From positions 1 to 36,841 of IMG/VR virus record IMGVR_UViG_3300036985_005205: a stretch of 36,841 nucleotides of DNA; one strand, 5' to 3'. A program made the translations under genes and the position numbers. This document shows, one piece after another, positions 1 to 8,873 of this stretch. Positions within the stretch are counted from its first letter, which is position 1, and each line of letters opens with the position of its first letter. The notes below the pieces were generated by a model. The model ran no database searches and was not told where the DNA came from. It saw only the letters and a list, made by a program, of their open reading frames with translations. The stretch comes from a virus.

Positions 1-1
1 T

Positions 2-157
2 GTAATTATTGAACCTATATACTTTGATGGAGTATTCTATGACGTAATGACAACTGAAGTAATTGACTTTGGAACTAATGAAGTATTCCCTATTGATTGT
101 GTTCATTCATTTGCGGGGTATGCTCAAGATGCTGATGGACCTATAATAATTATTTAA
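2..157 (+). CDS. C-terminal end of an unidentified protein (partial)
   Basis: The reading frame is open from the left edge and ends at TAA 155-157, giving 51 residues that finish in a run of four isoleucines. The segment is acidic and rich in Phe, Tyr and Asp, with no signal or membrane segment. Its stop lies one base before the next ATG, so it belongs to the same late operon as the lysis genes. The start is outside the window, and I do not recognise a family from this fragment. Confidence 0.6.
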   Translation, partial: VIIEPIYFDGVFYDVMTTEVIDFGTNEVFPIDCVHSFAGYAQDADGPIIII

Positions 158-158
158 A

Positions 159-293
159 ATGGCTAAAGTAAAACAACAAGAGAGTGCTTACCAACCTAAG
201 CCTAAAAAAACAGGGGTAGCTTCTAAAACAAAAACGAGTAAACTAAAATCGAGTAAGAACTATGTTAAAAAATATGTGGGGCAAGGTAGATAA
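159..293 (+). CDS. Small Lys/Ser-rich basic protein (44 aa), function unknown
   Basis: A short gene of 44 codons begins at ATG 159 with MAKVKQQ and ends with KKYVGQGR, stop TAA 291-293. About one third of the residues are Lys or Arg, with Ser, Thr and Pro between them, so the chain is probably disordered and could bind nucleic acid or an acidic partner. Its start is one base after the upstream stop, and its own stop overlaps the holin ATG (TAATG). That tight packing and the phage-typical leader make it a credible gene despite its size. I recall similar small basic proteins beside lysis genes in Bacteroidota phages, but no role is established from sequence. Confidence 0.65.
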   Translation: MAKVKQQESAYQPKPKKTGVASKTKTSKLKSSKNYVKKYVGQGR

Positions 294-724
294 TGAAATA
301 TTTTAATTACATAGTATCGTCTTTGGTACTGCTATTCGTTCCAATATATGGGTTATTAATAGCTGTAGGCGCAGCTATAATCCTTGATACTTTCACGGGA
401 ATATTTAAAAGTGTAAAACTAAAAGGTTGGTGTAGTATTAGAAGCAGAATATTGTCTAATATAATATCAAAGATGGCATTATATGAAGTATGTATTTTAT
501 TTCTTTTTGTAATAGACAAATTTCTATTAAATGAATTTATTGTTAAATGGTTTGGATTTACATTTATGTTTACAAAAATATGTGCTATACTTTTAATTTT
601 TATTGAATTGGTTTCAATAAAAGAAAATGTAGAAGAGACTTTTAAAATTGATGTTTGGAAATTACTTAAAAAAGCATTCCTTAGAGCAAAAGAAATCAAA
701 ACAGATATATCAGATTTACAATAA
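293..724 (+). CDS. Holin (phage_holin_4-like), 143 aa
   Basis: This probably forms the inner-membrane lesion that releases the endolysin at the end of infection. Three hydrophobic segments are visible at about residues 7-31, 62-80 and 88-107, followed by a charged, Lys-rich cytoplasmic tail. Two patterns fit the Bacteroidota/Firmicutes holin family PF05105: LDTFTGIFKS after the first membrane segment, and a late ELVSIKEN. The start overlaps the preceding stop and the stop (TAA 722-724) overlaps the lysozyme ATG, so translation is probably coupled. Position directly before a signal-less lysozyme and a spanin supports the call. Which subfamily it belongs to is less sure than its being a holin. 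Confidence 0.8.
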   Translation: MKYFNYIVSSLVLLFVPIYGLLIAVGAAIILDTFTGIFKSVKLKGWCSIRSRILSNIISKMALYEVCILFLFVIDKFLLNEFIVKWFGFTFMFTKICAILLIFIELVSIKENVEETFKIDVWKLLKKAFLRAKEIKTDISDLQ

Positions 725-1218
725 TGAAAACCAATCAAGAAGGGATTAATTTGATAAAGCACTTTGAATCACTACACGATGGGGATTTAAAGCAAATCGG
801 ATTGCAACCTAAAATGGACCCAATAGGAATATGGACCGAAGGTTATGGTAGAGCAATGCGTGATAATAAAGGAAACTTCATTAAAGGTGCTATAAATAAA
901 AAATTAGCTTACTCAAGAACATCTATAAAAACAGAACCTGAAGCAGAATTAGCATTAGCACAAGATTTAATACCAAGAGAACATATTGTGGCTCAAAATA
1001 TAAAAGTTCCAATAAATGAAAACCAATTTAGTGCATTGGTTTCTTATGTTTATAATACAGGCGGTTCTAGTACATTATATAAATTGATTAACTCAAAAGC
1101 ATCAGACAAAGAAATAGCAGCTTGGATTCAACAACACTATATTAAAGCTGATGGAATTATAATGAATGGATTAATACTAAGAAGAAAAGCAGAATCAAAT
1201 TTATACTTTAAGAAATGA
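724..1218 (+). CDS. Endolysin, GH24 (T4-type) lysozyme, 164 aa
   Basis: A muramidase expected to cut the MurNAc-GlcNAc bond of host peptidoglycan. The N-terminal region carries the GH24 pattern: Glu15 in IKHFES as general acid, Asp32 in MDPIGIW, and Thr38 just before EGYG. The Asp-x5-Thr spacing equals that of T4 lysozyme (Asp20/Thr26), while the Glu-to-Asp loop is about eight residues longer. The later FSALVSYVYNTG segment (around residues 100-115) matches the conserved helix of the family. There is no signal peptide, so it needs the upstream holin to reach the periplasm. Its stop overlaps the spanin start as ATGA at 1215-1218. Confidence 0.92.
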   Translation: MKTNQEGINLIKHFESLHDGDLKQIGLQPKMDPIGIWTEGYGRAMRDNKGNFIKGAINKKLAYSRTSIKTEPEAELALAQDLIPREHIVAQNIKVPINENQFSALVSYVYNTGGSSTLYKLINSKASDKEIAAWIQQHYIKADGIIMNGLILRRKAESNLYFKK

Positions 1219-1682
1219 AAAAAATATTATTAGTACTTGTTTTATTATTGGCTTCTTGCGCTGCAAGAAAAGTAAACGTAGATAAAGTAGATGCTGTTAT
1301 TAAAACAGATAGCACTTCTGTAACCAAACAAGAAACCGTAGCTACTCAAGATAATCACGTTAGTATCGTAACAAATACTGACGAGGTAGAAATAGTTCCT
1401 ATTGATACTTCAAAATGTATTGAAGTTGATGGAAAGAAGTACCATAACGTAAAGCTAAGATACATAAAAACAAAAAAGGTCTTAGTAGATACCACAAAAA
1501 TAAAAGTGTCTGAAAAAGCCTCTATTGAGGTTAAGATAAAAAAAGAAGGAAAGATTCGTTCATTCAAAAAAGAAGTAGATAAGAAAGCAAATTACGCCAT
1601 ATACTTTTGGTGGCTCCTGATTCTATTGCTTATTGCATTAGGATTTTATACTTATAAAAAAATCAATCGAACTTTATTATAA
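1215..1682 (+). CDS. Putative unimolecular spanin (lipoprotein with C-terminal TM), 155 aa
   Basis: The protein opens with a lipoprotein signal peptide and lipobox (LLASC, Cys15 as the lipidated residue) and ends with a strong transmembrane segment at about residues 128-146, followed by a basic YKKINR tail. Between them is a periplasmic stretch of about 110 residues rich in Val, Thr, Lys and Asp, probably beta-rich. Outer-membrane anchoring at one end and inner-membrane anchoring at the other is the architecture of u-spanins such as T1 gp11, which fuse the two membranes after peptidoglycan is cut. Its place right after holin and endolysin supports that role. Sequence similarity among spanins is poor, so topology and context are the evidence. 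Confidence 0.8.
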   Translation: MKKILLVLVLLLASCAARKVNVDKVDAVIKTDSTSVTKQETVATQDNHVSIVTNTDEVEIVPIDTSKCIEVDGKKYHNVKLRYIKTKKVLVDTTKIKVSEKASIEVKIKKEGKIRSFKKEVDKKANYAIYFWWLLILLLIALGFYTYKKINRTLL

Positions 1683-1688
1683 AATTCA

Positions 1689-1696
1689 TATATTTG
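1689..1696 (+). promoter_or_regulatory. Putative Bacteroidota promoter -7 element
   Basis: The sequence TATATTTG matches TAnnTTTG, the -7 box of Bacteroidota housekeeping promoters, and lies in the 47-base gap between spanin and coiled-coil gene. Its end is 33 bases before the ATG at 1730. No TTG is seen at the expected -33 position, so the call rests on the -7 box and its location. Confidence 0.45.
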
Positions 1697-1729
1697 TAGA
1701 ATTATTAATTAAATAAAAATTAAATCAAA

Positions 1730-1966
1730 ATGGCGAACACGCAAGTAACACAGGAAGAATTAACAAAAATTCAAGAATTAAACTCAGAGTTTAATAAAGC
1801 AAAAATGGCAATCGGAGATGTTGAATTACAAAAACAACAAATCTTACGTCACATTGAAGAATTAAAAACAGTATTCTCAGCACACGAAAAAGAATTAATT
1901 GAGAAGTATGGTGCAGATGCTGTTATTAATATTCAAACAGGAGAGGTAACACAAAAAACAGACTAA
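1730..1966 (+). CDS. Small coiled-coil protein (78 aa), function unknown
   Basis: A short, highly helical protein. Residues about 10-62 form a predicted coiled coil with regular Leu/Ile spacing (ELTKIQELNSEF, LQKQQILRHIEEL). It ends in a small element, KYGADAVINIQTGEV, which recurs in my memory of small proteins next to Bacteroidota phage structural genes. It has no signal or membrane segment. It follows a putative promoter and precedes the fibre genes by five bases, so it could be a fibre or virion assembly factor, but nothing in the sequence proves this. Confidence 0.7.
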   Translation: MANTQVTQEELTKIQELNSEFNKAKMAIGDVELQKQQILRHIEELKTVFSAHEKELIEKYGADAVINIQTGEVTQKTD

Positions 1967-1971
1967 AAAAA

Positions 1972-3708
1972 ATGGCAAAGATTAGCACATACCCGGAGCA
2001 ACAACCTCCTTCGTTAGATGATTATGTAATAGGGACTTCAGTCAGTAATGCATTAGCAACTAAAAACTATTTTATATCAGATGTCCTTGGTTTAGTTACT
2101 TTGGATATGGTATTGACTAATGGAAACACTTCATTATTAGATGCTAATATAGGAAGTTTAGGATTGTGGGATAGTGCGCATTCAAATTATATAACTATAG
2201 GAACAACTGACCAAGGTGTTACATTTAATGTTCCTTCTGTTGGTCAAATATTTTCAGTTCAAAATGATAACATAACATTTGGAAATGCTATAATTGAAAA
2301 TAATTTATTATCAACAATAAGAACATATAATTTACCAAATCAATCAGGAACTTTTGCTTTAACAAGTGATTTAACTTTGAACAACGTTTTAAATACCGGT
2401 AATACTTCATTATTAGACGCTAAGATAGGCGAGTTGTATTTATATGATATAACAAATTTTGATTACGCTAAAATAAAAATAAACGATTCAGAGTATAATT
2501 TATATGATTCCGGCGGAACTATAATAACTACTATTGCTAGTTCGGGCATAGCATTTCATCCAAATGCATATAATGGGTTTTTATATGTACCAAATACAAT
2601 AACAACAAGTAGAATTTATGAATTTCCAAATCAATCAGGCGTAGTTGCTTTAGTATCTGATATACCATTTGGTAAGATTAAAATGGAAGACCCTACCGGG
2701 GCTTTCTTTACTAATTTAACAACGGCTCACGCTTATGTTGACTCATTTACTGCTAGTGTTTTATATGATGAAACATTCCACGATGGGGTTTATAGATTTA
2801 GTGTAGCTCCTAATGCTTCATTTGCATTATTACCTAATTTTTGTGATAATGGCAGTATGTTGTTTGAAGACCCTGATGGCTTAGTTGTTACATTTGGAGA
2901 AAGTTGTTTTGTTAGAAGTTCAAGAAATAATATATTTGGAAATATTACTGTTGGAGGTTATTTTTTAAGTATTTCTTCAGGAGATAATACAATAGGTACT
3001 GTTTTAGATATTACGGGAGGTTTCTTAGAAAATTCTACCGGTAATAATATAATAAAAGGAGGAACATTTTTAGATGATTTTCTAGCATTTTCAAATGGTA
3101 ATAATATAGTTGGAAATATAGTAGTAAGGCACAACGCTTTTAAAGGCTCAAGAGGAAATAATAAAGTTGGAAGTATAACCGCAGATGATAATCTTTTTTA
3201 TGCTTCAGAAGGAAGCAACACAATAGATGACATTTCAGCAGGCGAATTAGCATTTCACGGTTCTTTAGGGAATAATACAATTCGAGATATTATTTCATTA
3301 TCGACAGATGGGTTTAGTTCTTCATCAGGAAACAATACAATAAGAGATATTTTATCAGGTGGAGATACTTTATTTGGCGGTGCTATGGGCAATAATACGA
3401 TGAATGTTATTTCTGTTGGATTAAATTGTTTCCAAAATGCAAATCCTACTATAAAAAATACAGTTTATCAAATATTAAATTGTAGTAATTATTTTGCTTC
3501 CAATTATACAGGTAGAATGGATGTTGGGTTATGGGGAATAGATGGCACCTTAAATTTACCAACTGATATATTTACTACAAATAATATAACTTGGATTCAT
3601 ACATTTTGGAGTAATCAATATAACAATGTTGGAGGCCAAGATGCAGATATTACCAATGTTGTAGCTAACTTTGATGGTAGCGGAAATGCTACGTTAATTT
3701 TTGATTAA
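1972..3708 (+). CDS. Tail fibre/spike protein with beta-solenoid repeats (578 aa)
   Basis: A likely receptor-binding or virion-surface protein. The N-terminus MAKISTYP is shared with the next gene and probably docks both on the virion. Residues about 45-250 contain two copies of a GNTSLLDA(N/K)IG module and two of a P-N-Q-S-G-x-x-A-L-x-S-D module. Residues about 318-490 hold about nine repeats of 17-20 residues built on GNNxxxxI, each followed by a hydrophobic or aromatic position and a Ser/Gly turn, the pattern of a right-handed beta-helix. A short non-repetitive C-terminal domain with Trp-rich segments (ITWIHTFW) follows. No catalytic residues of a polysaccharide lyase were recognised, so enzymatic activity is not claimed. 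Confidence 0.75.
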   Translation: MAKISTYPEQQPPSLDDYVIGTSVSNALATKNYFISDVLGLVTLDMVLTNGNTSLLDANIGSLGLWDSAHSNYITIGTTDQGVTFNVPSVGQIFSVQNDNITFGNAIIENNLLSTIRTYNLPNQSGTFALTSDLTLNNVLNTGNTSLLDAKIGELYLYDITNFDYAKIKINDSEYNLYDSGGTIITTIASSGIAFHPNAYNGFLYVPNTITTSRIYEFPNQSGVVALVSDIPFGKIKMEDPTGAFFTNLTTAHAYVDSFTASVLYDETFHDGVYRFSVAPNASFALLPNFCDNGSMLFEDPDGLVVTFGESCFVRSSRNNIFGNITVGGYFLSISSGDNTIGTVLDITGGFLENSTGNNIIKGGTFLDDFLAFSNGNNIVGNIVVRHNAFKGSRGNNKVGSITADDNLFYASEGSNTIDDISAGELAFHGSLGNNTIRDIISLSTDGFSSSSGNNTIRDILSGGDTLFGGAMGNNTMNVISVGLNCFQNANPTIKNTVYQILNCSNYFASNYTGRMDVGLWGIDGTLNLPTDIFTTNNITWIHTFWSNQYNNVGGQDADITNVVANFDGSGNATLIFD

Positions 3709-3721
3709 TAAATAAAAATAA

Positions 3722-6700
3722 ATGGCTAAAATATCTACTTACCCTTCTGCGGAGGAACCTTTATTATTGAGCGATAGGTTAATAGGTACAGAGGCTATCA
3801 GAACAATACCTTCTCCAACTCCCCTTGCGACAAAAAACTTTTCGTTAGGGGAATTGTTATTGTTATTCTCTGACAACTTTCCTGCAGCCTCATTACAGGC
3901 TGTTCTTGATACAGGCAATAGCGCAACTCAAAACATTACTTTAGTAGGTACTATTGACACTACATTAATAAAACCTGACAACATTGAGGACGCAACCGGA
4001 AGTCAAGGTTTAACTTTTCAATTCCTTAGTAAAGCAACATCAAGTATAAATTGGGTTGATTTACCTATTGATAATCTTCAAGCTGTTCTTAATGCAGGTA
4101 ATACTGCAACTCAAAACATAACTCTTGTTGGTAATATTACCTCAACAAAGATAATTCCGGGGAATATTCAAGATGAAACCTCAGTTCTTGGAACTACAGG
4201 ACAGGTCCTTTCTAAAACAGCAACAGGAATAAAATGGATAACAAACCCTGCTTCATATACAGCCGGATTAGCCGATGTATTATCTGTAGGTAACACTTCA
4301 ACTTTAGATGCCAATATCGGAGGATTAGGGCTATATGATTTAGAAGGATTTGCTTATGCGACTATAACAGCATTTGACCATAATTTTACTTTTAAAGACT
4401 ATAATGGCGATTATGTATTATATACGGAACAAGGTAACTTGTCATTATATAAAACCAATATTATTGTTGCCGGAATTTCTTCTTCTTTATTAACAGTATC
4501 AAGAAGCTTCCTTCTGCCTGATAATGCGGGTACAATTGCTTTAACAAGCGATATTGGTACTTGGGGAACATTAAATTATCCTGCTTGGACAACGGGTACT
4601 CCGTTTGTGAAAATGACTGCTGTAGGAACATTTGCATTAGATACAAATATATACTTAACAGGAATTACGTCTTCAGACGTAACTACAGCGTTAGGATATA
4701 CTCCTGTAACAAACGCGAGAACATTAACTATTAATGGAGTTACTTATGATTTAACTGCCGACAGAAGTTGGACAATAGCTACATCATTATCTCCGCTTAC
4801 TACAAAAGGAGATTTATATACATTTAGTACAGTTGACGCGAGATTACCTGTTGGTACTGATGGTCAAATTTTAACAGCAAATAGTAGTGTTGCTGAAGGA
4901 TTATCTTGGCAAGACAATTATGCTGATTGGACGTCTGTAGTAAAACATATTGTAAAAAATAATGGTTTAAGTGGTACTATTACAAAAGGAACTGCGGTAT
5001 ATGTAACAGGAAGCAATGGCACAAATATGCTTGTTGGTAGAGCGAGTAATGTTTCTGAAGCAACTTCTAGTAAAACTATGGGGTTGATGCAGTCAGATAT
5101 AACAACTACAGGGGGAAATCAAACAGGATTTGTGGTTACGGAAGGATTATTAGCAGGGCTAAATACAGCAGGACAAACTGCCGGAGACCCTGTGTGGCTT
5201 GGTGTAAACGGAGCATTAATTTATGGATTAATAAATAAACCTTACGCACCTGCTCACTTGGTATTTATTGGAATTGTAACAAAAATTAGTGCGGGAAATG
5301 GTGAAATATTTGTAAAAGTACAGAACGGATTTGAATTAAAAGAAATTCACGATGTTGATATTGTAACTAATGTGCCCATAAATGGAGACATACTTGGATT
5401 CAATGGTACATTATGGGTTAATAAAACAATTGCAGGATGGTTAGGATATACGCCAATATCAGGAACAGGAACGACTAACTATTTACCTAAGTTTACAGGA
5501 GCGAGTGCTTTGGGTAATAGCTTAATATTTGATAATGGCACAAACGTAGGTATTGGAATGGCTGCTCCGTCATTTAAAGTTCAAGTTGAAACAAGTGTTA
5601 ACGGGGCGGATGGTATTTATGCAAGAAATACAAACACAGGAGCTTCAGCTTTTGGAATTGTGACAGCAAGTTCTATGGTGGGTAATTTAGATTTAAAAGC
5701 ACATTCAGCTGCACACGGAGCTTGGCCAAATACTTCAATGTTGCAATCCGGAAGTGGATTTACAGGTGGTTTAGTATTACAGCAACAAGGAGCAAATCCT
5801 ATTTCGTTTTGGACAAATTCAACCGAAAGAATGCGTATTACCTCAGCAGGATATGTAGGAATAGGAACTGCAACACCGACTGTTACATTAGACTTAACGT
5901 CTGCAAGTGGATTAGGATTACGTTTACTTGAAACATCAACAGGAAACAGTAATAGAATACAACTTGGAACAGGTAGTGGTTTTGGTTACATAGATGCAAC
6001 TTGCGGAAGTGGAAGTCCTTCATTATCATTGCAGGTAGCATCTAGTGAAAAAATGCGAATCACAGATGCAGGCAACGTAGGTATTGGAACGGCAACTCCA
6101 TTAGTAAAATTAGGGGTGGCTGTTAACGGTACCGATAGTAAATTTCAGGGGATACAATTAACTATTCCCGAAAGTACTATTGGGTCAGCAAGAATTGGAT
6201 TAGTTACAGAAGGCGTAAGTCGTCAGCAAGCTTATATAAAATTTATGAAGTTGAATGCCGGAATAGCTCGGTCAGGTACAATTGCATTTTTTACGGCAGG
6301 GGTTGATGGCGATAACGGCACAGAACAAATGCGAATCACAGATACAGGCAACGTAGGAATCGGAACAACTACTCCGACAAACGCTAAATTAAAAGTTAGT
6401 GGAAATTCGGCTAGTGGAGCAATAATGTCTGAAGATACTACATCCACAACTTCATTTGTTAGAGTCTTAGGGGATATAAGTTCACAAAATTTATTCAATT
6501 GGCAAAGCGGTACAGCTTTAAGATTTGCAACTTCAAATCAGGATTATAGTAGTTTTGCTGAAGTAATGCGTATTACCTCAACGGGCAATGTAGGAATCGG
6601 AACAACTGCTCCTGCTGCGGCTACAAAATTAGAAGTAACAGGGGGTAATACAAGATTACAACAAATTGAAGTAAAACCCGGATATGCTCAATATTTTGAA

Positions 6701-8260
6701 AAAACAGGAACTACTCAAAAAACAAAATTATACTTCTCAGCAGCAAATACATTTGATTATGATAATGAAGGTTCAAATGTGAATTTCCTTGCGGCTTGGA
6801 ACGGAACAATTAAACTTGAAACAGGTTCAACAGGATATGAAAATGGCAAAGTAATAATACCTTACGGAAAACTTGGAATTGGAACATCTGCTCCGACATC
6901 GAAACTTGACATCGTAGATACTACATTATCGGGTTCGGGTGCATTAGCGGGTTCAGTTTTAAACTTAGCACAGACTTGGAATACAACAGGAAATCCAACC
7001 GCTATATTTGCAAATATTACAAATACTGCAAGCGGCGGAAGTTCATTGTTAATGGATTTACAAATTGGAGGTGTTTCTCAATTGGCATTACTTAAAGACG
7101 GAAGATTGCAATTAAAGAACGGAACTATAAACGCGGTAGGTAATAATTTGAATTTCCGCTCAGCATTAGCAGGTGGTAGTGGTTATGTAATTGATGTACA
7201 ATCTTACAATACATTAAACGGAAATAATAATGAGCAAGGCTTTGGATGGTTTTCAGGCACTTATGCTCCAACAAGTTTAAGCGGTGTTCCTTCTTTTAAT
7301 GCTTTAAAACTTAGCCCTACTATAAACCAAACAGGCACAGCAAATGGAGTAACGAGAGGTTTATATATAAATCCAACATTAACATCCGCTGCTAATTTTA
7401 GAGCTATTGAATTATCAAACAATACAGGTTTTGGAATATTTCAATCAGGTACTGCTGTCAATTCATTTGCAGGCAACGTAGGAATCGGAACAACTGCTCC
7501 TTCATCAAAATTACAAGTAAATGATACTACCGCATTTACTTATAGCGCAGCTCCGAATGTTTCTGCTAAAATAGGCGCTTCGGGTACGGGCGGAAGTTTC
7601 TTAGTAAATACTCCAAGCGCAAATTCAACTTACGAATCAGGTCTTGCAATAGATGGAACATATACAGGCGGAAAATCAGTAATAAATATAAACGCTTTTG
7701 GAGTGTACTCAGGTGGTCCGTATAGTGCTGATTTAGCTTTTAAAACATCAACCAATACTACTTTATCTGAAGTAATGCGTATCACAAATGCAGGCAACGT
7801 AGGAATCGGAACAACCGCTCCTGCTGCTAAATTGCAAGTTAATGCTCCCGGAGCTTTGTCAACGGACTTAGCTTTTAAGATTAGGAATAGTGCCGATACT
7901 TTGGATTTAGTTACTGTTAATGGATTAGGTACTTTAATAGGAAAAGGATTTCAAGGAACATACTTTTATGCAGGTACAACTTATTATGATAATGCTCGAA
8001 TTTACATAGGCTCAACTAGTAATGCAAAATTTCAGACTTTTACAAGTGGGTTTTCAATTGAACAGGGAGCTCTTACAACAATTGCACCAACCGCAATATT
8101 TGAGTTAAAAAGCACAACTCAAGGATTTTTACCTCCGAGAATGACAAACGCTGAAAGATTATTAATATTAACTCCTGCAGTTGGTTTATGTGTATATTGT
8201 ACAGACGTAGTTGAAGGATTATATATAAACAAATCCACAGGGTGGACATACATAGGATAA
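3722..8260 (+). CDS. Giant repeat-rich tail fibre protein (1512 aa)
   Basis: A long fibre likely to reach the cell surface. It starts with MAKISTYP like its neighbour and contains one GNTSTLDANIG module and an LPDNAGTIALTSDI module also found there. Residues about 359-550 match a common fibre segment (LTTKGDLYTF, then an all-beta region from NGLSGTITKG). From about residue 608 to 1375 there are eight copies of a (N/Y/K)(V/L)GIGxxxP motif, five preceded by MRIT(S/D/N), spaced by variable inserts; this stem pattern is widespread in fibres and bacterial surface proteins. Residues about 1456-1512 form a terminal domain with FELKSTTQGFLPPRMTNAER. It lacks an S74 chaperone domain. The ORF is intact. 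Near-identical DNA repeats make it prone to recombination. Confidence 0.85.
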   Translation: MAKISTYPSAEEPLLLSDRLIGTEAIRTIPSPTPLATKNFSLGELLLLFSDNFPAASLQAVLDTGNSATQNITLVGTIDTTLIKPDNIEDATGSQGLTFQFLSKATSSINWVDLPIDNLQAVLNAGNTATQNITLVGNITSTKIIPGNIQDETSVLGTTGQVLSKTATGIKWITNPASYTAGLADVLSVGNTSTLDANIGGLGLYDLEGFAYATITAFDHNFTFKDYNGDYVLYTEQGNLSLYKTNIIVAGISSSLLTVSRSFLLPDNAGTIALTSDIGTWGTLNYPAWTTGTPFVKMTAVGTFALDTNIYLTGITSSDVTTALGYTPVTNARTLTINGVTYDLTADRSWTIATSLSPLTTKGDLYTFSTVDARLPVGTDGQILTANSSVAEGLSWQDNYADWTSVVKHIVKNNGLSGTITKGTAVYVTGSNGTNMLVGRASNVSEATSSKTMGLMQSDITTTGGNQTGFVVTEGLLAGLNTAGQTAGDPVWLGVNGALIYGLINKPYAPAHLVFIGIVTKISAGNGEIFVKVQNGFELKEIHDVDIVTNVPINGDILGFNGTLWVNKTIAGWLGYTPISGTGTTNYLPKFTGASALGNSLIFDNGTNVGIGMAAPSFKVQVETSVNGADGIYARNTNTGASAFGIVTASSMVGNLDLKAHSAAHGAWPNTSMLQSGSGFTGGLVLQQQGANPISFWTNSTERMRITSAGYVGIGTATPTVTLDLTSASGLGLRLLETSTGNSNRIQLGTGSGFGYIDATCGSGSPSLSLQVASSEKMRITDAGNVGIGTATPLVKLGVAVNGTDSKFQGIQLTIPESTIGSARIGLVTEGVSRQQAYIKFMKLNAGIARSGTIAFFTAGVDGDNGTEQMRITDTGNVGIGTTTPTNAKLKVSGNSASGAIMSEDTTSTTSFVRVLGDISSQNLFNWQSGTALRFATSNQDYSSFAEVMRITSTGNVGIGTTAPAAATKLEVTGGNTRLQQIEVKPGYAQYFEKTGTTQKTKLYFSAANTFDYDNEGSNVNFLAAWNGTIKLETGSTGYENGKVIIPYGKLGIGTSAPTSKLDIVDTTLSGSGALAGSVLNLAQTWNTTGNPTAIFANITNTASGGSSLLMDLQIGGVSQLALLKDGRLQLKNGTINAVGNNLNFRSALAGGSGYVIDVQSYNTLNGNNNEQGFGWFSGTYAPTSLSGVPSFNALKLSPTINQTGTANGVTRGLYINPTLTSAANFRAIELSNNTGFGIFQSGTAVNSFAGNVGIGTTAPSSKLQVNDTTAFTYSAAPNVSAKIGASGTGGSFLVNTPSANSTYESGLAIDGTYTGGKSVININAFGVYSGGPYSADLAFKTSTNTTLSEVMRITNAGNVGIGTTAPAAKLQVNAPGALSTDLAFKIRNSADTLDLVTVNGLGTLIGKGFQGTYFYAGTTYYDNARIYIGSTSNAKFQTFTSGFSIEQGALTTIAPTAIFELKSTTQGFLPPRMTNAERLLILTPAVGLCVYCTDVVEGLYINKSTGWTYIG

Positions 8261-8277
8261 CAAATAAATAAATAAAT

Positions 8278-8640
8278 ATGGAAACTAAATACGAGTGGAT
8301 TATCAGCGCATTAGATTGCAGAGTAAAAGAAGGAAGTCTTAAAGATGTGGTAAACGTTGTTCATTGGAGGTTAAACGCTTTTAATGATAAATATACGGCT
8401 GAAACATACTCAGCAACAGGTATGCCAACTCCAAGCGGAACAGATTTTACCTTATATGCTGATTTGACCAAAGAGCAAGTCGTTGGATGGGTTGAAACAG
8501 TTTTAAGTGTAATTCCTGAACCAATAGATGGCGAACCACAATTATCTCCATTAGAACAAATAAAAATTAACCTTAATGAGAATTTATATTTACAAGAATA
8601 TCCTGTAGAAATAAGTCCACCATTACCTTTTTCAAATTAA
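8278..8640 (+). CDS. Conserved phage protein next to fibres (120 aa), function unknown
   Basis: A compact soluble protein beginning METKYEWIISALDCRV. The N-terminal 65 residues look like a small beta domain and residues about 60-85 carry a TLYADLTKEQVVGWVE segment ending in a helix. The last 40 residues are Pro-rich (PVEISPPLPFSN). I recall similar proteins, listed as uncharacterised DUF-type families, near structural genes of marine phages; the name DUF7936 comes to mind but cannot be checked here. It sits 17 bases after the giant fibre gene, behind an AAATAAATAAAT leader, and is co-directional with all late genes. A structural or fibre-assembly role is possible, not shown. Confidence 0.7.
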   Translation: METKYEWIISALDCRVKEGSLKDVVNVVHWRLNAFNDKYTAETYSATGMPTPSGTDFTLYADLTKEQVVGWVETVLSVIPEPIDGEPQLSPLEQIKINLNENLYLQEYPVEISPPLPFSN

Positions 8641-8645
8641 ATCAA

Positions 8646-8873
8646 ATGGATATAAGAAAAATATCAATAGGTCCTGACTATAAAAGTGGCGCAATGCATT
8701 ACATAGTTGGACAGAAAATACTCGGAGATTCGAACGAAATTCATCATATTAAATATAATGAAGAAAAAAAATCTATACAAATCTACATCATTAATCAAAA
8801 AAAAGAAGTAGTTTTGTGGAAGGAATTTACTTTTACAATTCCAATTTCAATCGAATTTAATATAGACTTTTAA
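8646..8873 (+). CDS. Small conserved phage protein (75 aa), function unknown
   Basis: A 75-residue protein that starts MDIRKISIGPDYK and alternates strands and charged turns, ending FTIPISIEFNIDF; it is probably a small beta domain. It has no signal or membrane segment. I remember close relatives in uncultured marine Bacteroidota phages, always uncharacterised and near the same neighbours. The start lies behind an AAATCAA leader ending in ATGG, as for other genes here, and the stop overlaps the next ATG as TAATG at 8871-8875, so it is probably translated together with the GroES-like gene. Confidence 0.65.
   Translation: MDIRKISIGPDYKSGAMHYIVGQKILGDSNEIHHIKYNEEKKSIQIYIINQKKEVVLWKEFTFTIPISIEFNIDF

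Noticed and set aside
307-762. Long minus-strand open frame opposite the holin
   Set aside because: It mirrors the holin coding strand, has no separate leader or context, and all flanking genes are on the plus strand in a TAATG-coupled chain.
6347-7822. Regular repeats that might be a CRISPR array
   Set aside because: The repeats are in frame within a fibre ORF, encode the same peptide motif, and are separated by long variable coding inserts of unequal length.
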